DNA of 42,962 bases from Gammaproteobacteria bacterium (GTDB taxonomy: Bacteria > Pseudomonadota > Gammaproteobacteria > Steroidobacterales > Woeseiaceae), in the NCBI GenBank assembly GCA_030425905.1, contig JAUHZT010000011.1, forward strand, positions 1 through 42,962, given 5' to 3'. The translations under genes were made by a program, and so were the position numbers. The notes below the pieces were generated by a model. The model searched no databases. It saw nothing but the letters and a program-made list of their open reading frames with translations, and had not been told where the DNA came from. Within the stretch, counting starts at the first letter, position 1. Every line of letters begins with the position of its first letter. Of the stretch, positions 38,505 to 42,962 are shown one piece after another.

Positions 38505-39482
38505 TCACGTGGTTTCGTCGTTACCCAGCAGTGCGTCGACAAAGTCATCCGCATTAAAAGGCTGCAGGTCTTCGGCGGCTTCGCCAATGCCAATAAAGCG
38601 AACCGGTACCTGCAGCCGATTGGCTATCGCCAGCAGGATGCCACCCTTTGCGCTGCCGTCCAACTTTGTCACCGTGATGCCGGTGAGACCGAGCGCCTCA
38701 TGAAACTTCTCAGCCTGGACCAGTGCATTCTGGCCCTGGCTGGCGTCGAGCACGAGCATGACCTCCTGGGGAGCTGAATCGTCCTGGCGGGACAGGACAC
38801 GTTTTACCTTGGCCAACTCGTCCATCAGGCCCTGTTGGTTCTGCAGGCGCCCCGCTGTATCAGCAAGCAACACGTCAATGTCGCGCGCCTTGGCTGCCTT
38901 GAGCGCATCGAACACGACCGCGGCTGGATCGGCGCCACTCTGCTGGGCGATCACCGGGACATTGTTGCGTGCGCCCCAGGTTTGTAGCTGTTCGACGGCG
39001 GCAGCTCTGAAGGTGTCTCCTGCGGCCAGCATGACCGACAAGCCCTGGTCCTGAAAGCGCTTGGCGAGCTTGCCAATGGTTGTTGTCTTGCCAGCACCAT
39101 TGACGCCTACCATCAGAATGACGAAGGTTTCGTCTCGCGCAGGGATCGCAAGCGGTGTGGCGACCGGCGTCAGAATCTCAAGCAAGGATGCCCGCAAACC
39201 GGCTTTGAGCGCATTGATATCACCGAGTTCTTTACGTGCTAGGCGTTTTCTCAGGCCGGCAATTATTCGTTCAGTCGTATCGATGCCGACATCGGCCATG
39301 ACCAGCATGGACTCAAGCTCGTCAAGCGAGTCTTCATCGATCTTGCCGCCGGGAGCGAGGTTCGCAAGATCATAGGTAAGCCAGCTGTCGCCGCGATTCA
39401 GGCGAGCACGCAGGCGACCTATGAAGCCGCGCGGTTTCTCCTGCGCCTGCACGGTGTCGGTTTTCTTTTTTCGTCCAAACAT
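38505..39482 (-). CDS. ftsY: Signal recognition particle receptor FtsY
   Basis: 325 aa. The NG GTPase core has GVNGAGKTTTIGKLAK (G1), DTFRAAAVEQL, DTAGRLQNQ (G3) and TKLDGSAKGG (G4). The acidic A domain found in E. coli FtsY (497 aa) is absent; a short basic N-terminus (MFGRKKKTDTVQAQEKP) remains, as in many bacteria with compact FtsY. It docks ribosome-SRP complexes at the membrane. It is the first gene of ftsY-ftsE-ftsX and is divergent from rsmD. Confidence 0.96.
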   Translation of the reverse strand: MFGRKKKTDTVQAQEKPRGFIGRLRARLNRGDSWLTYDLANLAPGGKIDEDSLDELESMLVMADVGIDTTERIIAGLRKRLARKELGDINALKAGLRASLLEILTPVATPLAIPARDETFVILMVGVNGAGKTTTIGKLAKRFQDQGLSVMLAAGDTFRAAAVEQLQTWGARNNVPVIAQQSGADPAAVVFDALKAAKARDIDVLLADTAGRLQNQQGLMDELAKVKRVLSRQDDSAPQEVMLVLDASQGQNALVQAEKFHEALGLTGITVTKLDGSAKGGILLAIANRLQVPVRFIGIGEAAEDLQPFNADDFVDALLGNDETT

Positions 39483-39552
39483 ACCTTAAGTGAACCTTCA
39501 GGCGACTTAACCTACACTGCGTACCGGAGTGTCGTCCTGATCTGAAGTTAAC

Positions 39553-40191
39553 ATGGCAAAGCGCCGGGCTGGTGGCCGAAAAAAAACAGCTAAATCGCCG
39601 GGCACACCGGGGCGGCTGCGTATTGTAGCGGGAATCTGGCGCAGTCGCGTGCTGGAGATTGCCGATGCCCCTGGCTTGCGGCCGACGGCCGAACGCATTC
39701 GCGAGACGCTGTTCAACTGGCTAACGCCGCAAATTGCAGGAAAGCGCTGCCTTGACCTGTTCGCGGGCACGGGGGCGCTGGGCCTTGAGGCACTCTCCCG
39801 GGGTGCTAAAGAAGTGGTTTTTGTCGAAAAATCGCACAACGCACTGGCGGCCCTGCGACGCAATTGCGCGGCACTTGAAGCCCAGGGTGCCCGTATCGAG
39901 GCGACCGATGCCTACGCCTATCTGCAGCGTGGCGTCAGCGAGACCTTCGATGTTGTGTTTCTCGATCCACCGTTCGCCGACGACAGGCTCGACGAATTGT
40001 GTAGACTTCTGGATGTGACAGGTTGCCTCGCGCATGGCGCGAGCGTCTATCTTGAGCAGGCCCGGGACTCGCAGTTACCGGTGCTGCCCGTTGGCTGGAG
40101 CGTACAACGGGAAAAAACGGCCGGGAATGTGCGTTACTCGCTGGTAACGGCCGGCAAAGACTTAGCAACAACACAACCGGACCAGGTCTGA
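39553..40191 (+). CDS. rsmD: 16S rRNA (guanine966-N2)-methyltransferase
   Basis: 212 aa. A basic N-terminus ([17 protein letters not shown]) precedes [31 protein letters not shown], the SAM-binding [18 protein letters not shown] and the catalytic FLDPPF motif, the RsmD pattern. It methylates a guanine of 16S rRNA in the 30S head. The position between ftsY and coaD is the usual gammaproteobacterial one; the coaD start is 16 bases downstream. Confidence 0.95.
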   Translation: MAKRRAGGRKKTAKSPGTPGRLRIVAGIWRSRVLEIADAPGLRPTAERIRETLFNWLTPQIAGKRCLDLFAGTGALGLEALSRGAKEVVFVEKSHNALAALRRNCAALEAQGARIEATDAYAYLQRGVSETFDVVFLDPPFADDRLDELCRLLDVTGCLAHGASVYLEQARDSQLPVLPVGWSVQREKTAGNVRYSLVTAGKDLATTQPDQV

Positions 40192-40207
40192 TCAGGAGAG
40201 CTCAGGA

Positions 40208-40693
40208 ATGCCAGTAAACGCCATGTACCCCGGAACCTTTGACCCGATCACGTTGGGCCATGAAGACCTGGTGCGCCGTGCAGCAGGTTTGTTCGACAAG
40301 GTCATTGTTGCGATTGCGGCGAATACGGGCAGCAAGGTGCCGATGTTTTCGGTTGATGAGCGGGTCGCCATGGCACGGGCTGCGCTTGCAGGCATCGATA
40401 ACGTCGAAGTGACGCGTTACGAAGGGCTGACAGTCGCATTCGCGGAAGAGAATGATTTGCGCGTCATCGTGCGTGGCCTGCGCGCTGTCTCCGACTTCGA
40501 ATACGAATTCCAGCTCGCAAACATGAACCGGCACCTCACCAAGAAGGTTGAAACCGCGTTCCTGACACCGACCGAGAAGTACAACTTCATTTCCTCGAGT
40601 CTTGTTCGTGAGGTCGCGGAGCTGGGCGGCGATATCCGTGAGTTTGTTTCGCCGTCGGTGCGCGAAGCATTGATGGAACGAATTCGCGGCTAG
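40208..40693 (+). CDS. coaD: Phosphopantetheine adenylyltransferase
   Basis: 161 aa, the normal length. The nucleotidyltransferase motif [17 protein letters not shown] with the T/HxGH signature is at residues 5-21, and [20 protein letters not shown] and [17 protein letters not shown] complete the active site. It makes dephospho-CoA from phosphopantetheine and ATP. AGGAG eight bases before the ATG supports the start. It is convergent with mutM, with 16 bases between stops, and coaBC of the same pathway begins at the right end of the window. Confidence 0.97.
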   Translation: MPVNAMYPGTFDPITLGHEDLVRRAAGLFDKVIVAIAANTGSKVPMFSVDERVAMARAALAGIDNVEVTRYEGLTVAFAEENDLRVIVRGLRAVSDFEYEFQLANMNRHLTKKVETAFLTPTEKYNFISSSLVREVAELGGDIREFVSPSVREALMERIRG

Positions 40694-40709
40694 GTTGAAT
40701 GCGCGCCTG

Positions 40710-41522
40710 TCAGCGCTGGCAAACTTTACAATAGAAGGTCGAACGTTGGCCGAGCACGATGGCGGTGATGGCGTTCTTGCAGTTGCGACAGGCTTCGCCT
40801 TCGCGCCCGTACACCGCCAGCTCCTGCTTGAAGTAGCCTGCCTCGCCCGTGCCGCCGTAAAAATCACGCAAGGTGGTGCCGCCCGCTTTGATCGCTCGCT
40901 GCAGGACATCCTTGATCGTTTTCGCGAGGCGCTCGTAACGCAGCAGTGACACTTTGCCCGCGGCTCGTTTGGGGTGAATGCCAGCCATGAACAGTGCTTC
41001 GCTCGCGTAGATGTTGCCCACGCCAACGACCACTTGCGGCGTCATGATGAATTGTTTGATAGCGACTTTTCTGCCGCGTGCACGCTGCCAGAGGTACTGG
41101 CCCGTGAAAGCATCGTCGAGCGGTTCGGGGCCGAGATTGACAAGCAGCGGATGTTCCAGCGGCGTTCGTGAGCAATGCAGCGAGCCGAAACGCCGTGGGT
41201 CTCGAAAACGCAGAGCCTTGCCCGATGACAGTTCGATATCGACGTGATCGTGCACACCCGCCGGCGTGCCGGAATCGACGATGAAAACGCTGCCCGACAT
41301 GCCAAGGTGCAGGATCGCTGTGCCCTGTGACGTGTTGACCAGGATGTATTTGGCGCGGCGCCCAACGGTTTCGATGGATGCCCCCGCCAACTGCTGCTCA
41401 AGCCCGGCGCTCACGGGCCAGCGCAGCCGCCGCTCGCGGATGATTACCTCGCGAATGCTATGGCCCTCCAGGTACGGGGCGATGCCGCGACGGCTGGTTT
41501 CAACTTCGGGCAACTCAGGCAT
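40710..41522 (-). CDS. mutM: Formamidopyrimidine-DNA glycosylase
   Basis: 270 aa. It begins [14 protein letters not shown], where Pro2 is the catalytic nucleophile after Met removal and Glu3 assists. Later segments are GRRAKYILV with the catalytic Lys, [12 protein letters not shown], and a C-terminal zinc finger (CRNC and CKVC) that grips DNA. It excises 8-oxoguanine and ring-opened purines and nicks the strand. The gene follows the rpmBG operon after a terminator, so it has its own promoter, probably within 41523-41583. Confidence 0.97.
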   Translation of the reverse strand: MPELPEVETSRRGIAPYLEGHSIREVIIRERRLRWPVSAGLEQQLAGASIETVGRRAKYILVNTSQGTAILHLGMSGSVFIVDSGTPAGVHDHVDIELSSGKALRFRDPRRFGSLHCSRTPLEHPLLVNLGPEPLDDAFTGQYLWQRARGRKVAIKQFIMTPQVVVGVGNIYASEALFMAGIHPKRAAGKVSLLRYERLAKTIKDVLQRAIKAGGTTLRDFYGGTGEAGYFKQELAVYGREGEACRNCKNAITAIVLGQRSTFYCKVCQR

Positions 41523-41583
41523 GTGCTTTCACTATCCAGCTAAACGGGTCCGATCCCTTGTCGTTAGGATCGTAACGCACAGG

Positions 41584-41610
41584 CAAAAAAATACCCGCTC
41601 AAAAGCGGGC
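41584..41610 (-). terminator. Rho-independent terminator after rpmG
   Basis: On the minus strand CCCGCT (41609-41604 read as its complement) and AGCGGG pair around TTTG and are followed by TATTTTTTT. It ends the rpmB-rpmG transcript about 28 bases after the rpmG stop. Confidence 0.9.
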
Positions 41611-41637
41611 ATTTTGTGTGTGCATAACAAGTACGGC

Positions 41638-41805
41638 CTATTTAATCTTGGCTTCCTTGTAATCGACGTGTTTACGGATCGTCGGATCGTACTTTTTCGT
41701 TTCCATCTTTTCAGGATGGAGACGTTTGTTCTTGGTCGTCGTATAGAAGTGACCGGTTCCGGCACTGGATACGAGGCGAATTTTTTCACGATTAGTCTTG
41801 GCCAT
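41638..41805 (-). CDS. rpmG: 50S ribosomal protein L33
   Basis: 55 aa, identical in length to E. coli L33. The sequence starts [16 protein letters not shown] and ends DYKEAKIK. No cysteines are present, so this is the zinc-independent form. AGGAG six bases before the ATG fits. It lies 18 bases after rpmB, and a terminator follows. A standard large-subunit ribosomal protein near the E site. Confidence 0.97.
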   Translation of the reverse strand: MAKTNREKIRLVSSAGTGHFYTTTKNKRLHPEKMETKKYDPTIRKHVDYKEAKIK

Positions 41806-41823
41806 GGCTGTCTCCTCGGGCGC

Positions 41824-42060
41824 TTATACGCGCTGACCCTGGGCACGCAGGTCGTTTACGACCTTCTCGATGCCATGCTTGTCGATGATACGCATTGCCT
41901 TCGGGGAGACACGCAGGCGCACCCAGCGGCTTTCGGAATCGAGCCAGAAGCGCTTGTTCTGCAGGTTCGGCAGAAAGCGACGGCGAGTTCTGTTGTTGGC
42001 GTGAGAAACGTTGTTACCGCTCTGCGGGCGCTTCCCAGTAACCTGGCAAACCTTGGACAT
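41824..42060 (-). CDS. rpmB: 50S ribosomal protein L28
   Basis: 78 aa, the E. coli length. [21 protein letters not shown] and [17 protein letters not shown] are the L28 signature. It is the first gene of rpmB-rpmG. The start at 42060 matches the family; a longer frame to 42144 would cover the upstream hairpin and promoter. Confidence 0.97.
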   Translation of the reverse strand: MSKVCQVTGKRPQSGNNVSHANNRTRRRFLPNLQNKRFWLDSESRWVRLRVSPKAMRIIDKHGIEKVVNDLRAQGQRV

Positions 42061-42082
42061 GATCGTTAAGTCTCTGTTTTTA

Positions 42083-42108
42083 ATAAAAGTAGCCCGCGAG
42101 GGCGGGCT
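42083..42108 (-). terminator. Hairpin between radC and rpmB, probable terminator or leader hairpin
   Basis: AGCCCGC (42091-42097) and GCGGGCT (42102-42108) pair perfectly around four bases and are followed on the minus strand by ACTTTTATT. It lies between the rpmB promoter and the rpmB start, so it may be an early control hairpin rather than only the end of radC transcription. Confidence 0.6.
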
Positions 42109-42120
42109 AGAGAGCGAGAC

Positions 42121-42149
42121 TTTATACCAGCCCACGCAAGGCAATACAA
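42121..42149 (-). promoter_or_regulatory. Promoter of rpmB-rpmG
   Basis: On the minus strand TTGTAT (42149-42144) and TATAAA (42126-42121) are spaced by 17 bases, about 60 bases before the rpmB start. This is the strongest promoter-like match in the window. Confidence 0.7.
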
Positions 42150-42179
42150 GCGACCGGGACCGTGAAAAAGGGGCCGCGC

Positions 42180-42806
42180 CTAGAGAATGCCCCGTGCGGC
42201 CAGCGAGGTAGTCTGCCCGTCCCCCACTATCAGGTGGTCGAGCAGGCGGATGTCGACCAGTTCCAGGGCTGATTTCAGGCGTTTGGTGATGCGTTCGTCC
42301 GCCTGGCTGGGTTCGGCGACCCCACTCGGGTGATTGTGCGCGAGAATGACCGCCGCCGCGTTTACCTGCAGGGCTTCCTTGACCACCTCGCGCGGATACA
42401 CGCTGGTGCCATCGATCGTGCCGCGAAACATTTCGTCAAAGCGCAGCACGCGGTGCCGGTTGTCCAGGTAGAGGCAGCAGAATAGCTCGTGCTGCAGGTG
42501 GCGCATGCGCGCCAGCAGGAAGGCCTCGGTGTCCGACGGGCTGCGGATTGCCTCACCCACGGTCAGCGCTTCTTCAAAAAAGCGCCTGGCAAGCTCGGGG
42601 ATCGAACGAATGATGGCCGTGCGCGCGGCGCCAATGCCGCGTTCGGCGCGAATCGCTGCCTCGTCAGCCTGCAATAACGGGCGCAGACCGCCGAAGCGCT
42701 CCAGCAGGCGCGTGGCCAGCGTTGTGGCCGAATCGTTGCCGCTGCCGCAATGGATTAATGCAGCGAGCAGCTCGACATCACTCGGGTCTCGGGATTTCGG
42801 GCCCAT
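42180..42806 (-). CDS. radC: RadC family JAMM-domain protein
   Basis: 208 aa. An N-terminal helix-hairpin-helix-like part ([20 protein letters not shown]) is followed by the JAMM/MPN+ metal site [19 protein letters not shown] near 150-170. The family is no longer thought to be a core repair factor, and its biochemical role is unsettled. The N-terminus is shorter than in E. coli (222 aa): the usual REKLLxxG segment is replaced by [18 protein letters not shown]. The second ATG (42806) is preferred over 42812, since AAGGA lies six bases before it. It is divergent from coaBC. Confidence 0.93.
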   Translation of the reverse strand: MGPKSRDPSDVELLAALIHCGSGNDSATTLATRLLERFGGLRPLLQADEAAIRAERGIGAARTAIIRSIPELARRFFEEALTVGEAIRSPSDTEAFLLARMRHLQHELFCCLYLDNRHRVLRFDEMFRGTIDGTSVYPREVVKEALQVNAAAVILAHNHPSGVAEPSQADERITKRLKSALELVDIRLLDHLIVGDGQTTSLAARGIL

Positions 42807-42917
42807 CAACATTCCTTGTCAGCGGGTGCCAGTGAACGACGAGCATCCCCCGCGCAGGCATATTGATACAAGCAAATAATCTGGACGGCATGCCCTGATT
42901 CATTGGAAACTTGATCC

Positions 42918-42962
42918 ATGAATATCTTGCTAGGCATTAGCGGCGGTATCGCCGCCTACAAA
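42918..42962 (+). CDS. coaBC: CoaBC (phosphopantothenoylcysteine synthetase/decarboxylase), first 15 codons
   Basis: The window ends inside this gene. MNILLGISGGIAAYK is the typical start of the CoaC flavoprotein domain, with the GISGGIAAYK loop that binds FMN phosphate. The bifunctional protein is usually about 400 aa and makes 4'-phosphopantetheine, the substrate of CoaD encoded 2.2 kb away. Identity follows from these residues and from the divergent radC neighbour. Confidence 0.88.
   Translation, partial: MNILLGISGGIAAYK

Noticed and set aside
39486..39510. TTAAGT...ACTTAA inverted repeat between ftsY and rsmD
   Set aside because: Six-base AT-rich arms around a long spacer are likely by chance; no regulator is suggested.

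Overview
The window looks like a piece of chromosome from a marine-type, moderately GC-rich gammaproteobacterium. Three things suggest this. The block coaBC / radC-rpmB-rpmG / mutM / coaD / rsmD / ftsY-ftsE-ftsX / rpoH at the right end is a typical gammaproteobacterial order. gltB-gltD and a pntAB pair of enterobacterial size are present. The central locus belongs to the proteobacterial (class GN) dedicated sortase system, best known from marine Gammaproteobacteria. The lineage (for example Woeseiales/Chromatiales-like) is a guess. No tRNA, rRNA, CRISPR array, transposase or phage gene was seen.

Layout. 1-727: 5' third of priA (minus). 967-3904: pntA-pntB, proton-translocating transhydrogenase. 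4008-4661: an HNH nuclease. 4662-5149: the only long gene-free stretch, holding an elaborate nested inverted repeat (about 4735-5060) plus a tandem 35-bp copy of its outer arm. 5150-9487: a 5'-3' exonuclease, a membrane protein of unknown function, a 57-aa zinc-ribbon protein easily missed by ORF callers, a hemH-VOC pair and a small unknown protein. 9484-12516 (minus): thiolase followed by an alanine/glycine-sodium symporter. 12684-15937: a MATE transporter, a DUF924 protein and two lipoproteins. 16210-22070: gltB-gltD, ammonia assimilation.

22100-29465 is the most unusual region. A minus-strand run, response regulator - histidine kinase - class D (OXA-type) beta-lactamase - VOC protein - CreA, faces a divergent plus-strand pair: a VIT/VWA sortase substrate and its sortase. 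The kinase and the beta-lactamase overlap by ATGA, so a beta-lactamase appears translationally coupled to the regulators of a cell-surface sorting system.

29524-33856: two more MATE transporters meeting tail to tail, a glutaryl-CoA dehydrogenase overlapping the second, and an Mpo1-like membrane protein. 34074-36819: an OmpA-type lipoprotein with a clear terminator, a DUF3465 protein, rpoH and a TetR regulator. The rpoH promoter is covered by a perfect CIRCE element, which implies that HrcA controls sigma-32 synthesis. The tetR promoter carries its own palindrome. 36816-42962: ftsX-ftsE-ftsY, rsmD-coaD, mutM, rpmG-rpmB, radC and the first 15 codons of coaBC.

The genome is compact. Three convergent gene pairs share the same four bases, CTAG, as both stop codons, and several same-strand genes overlap by 1-17 bases.
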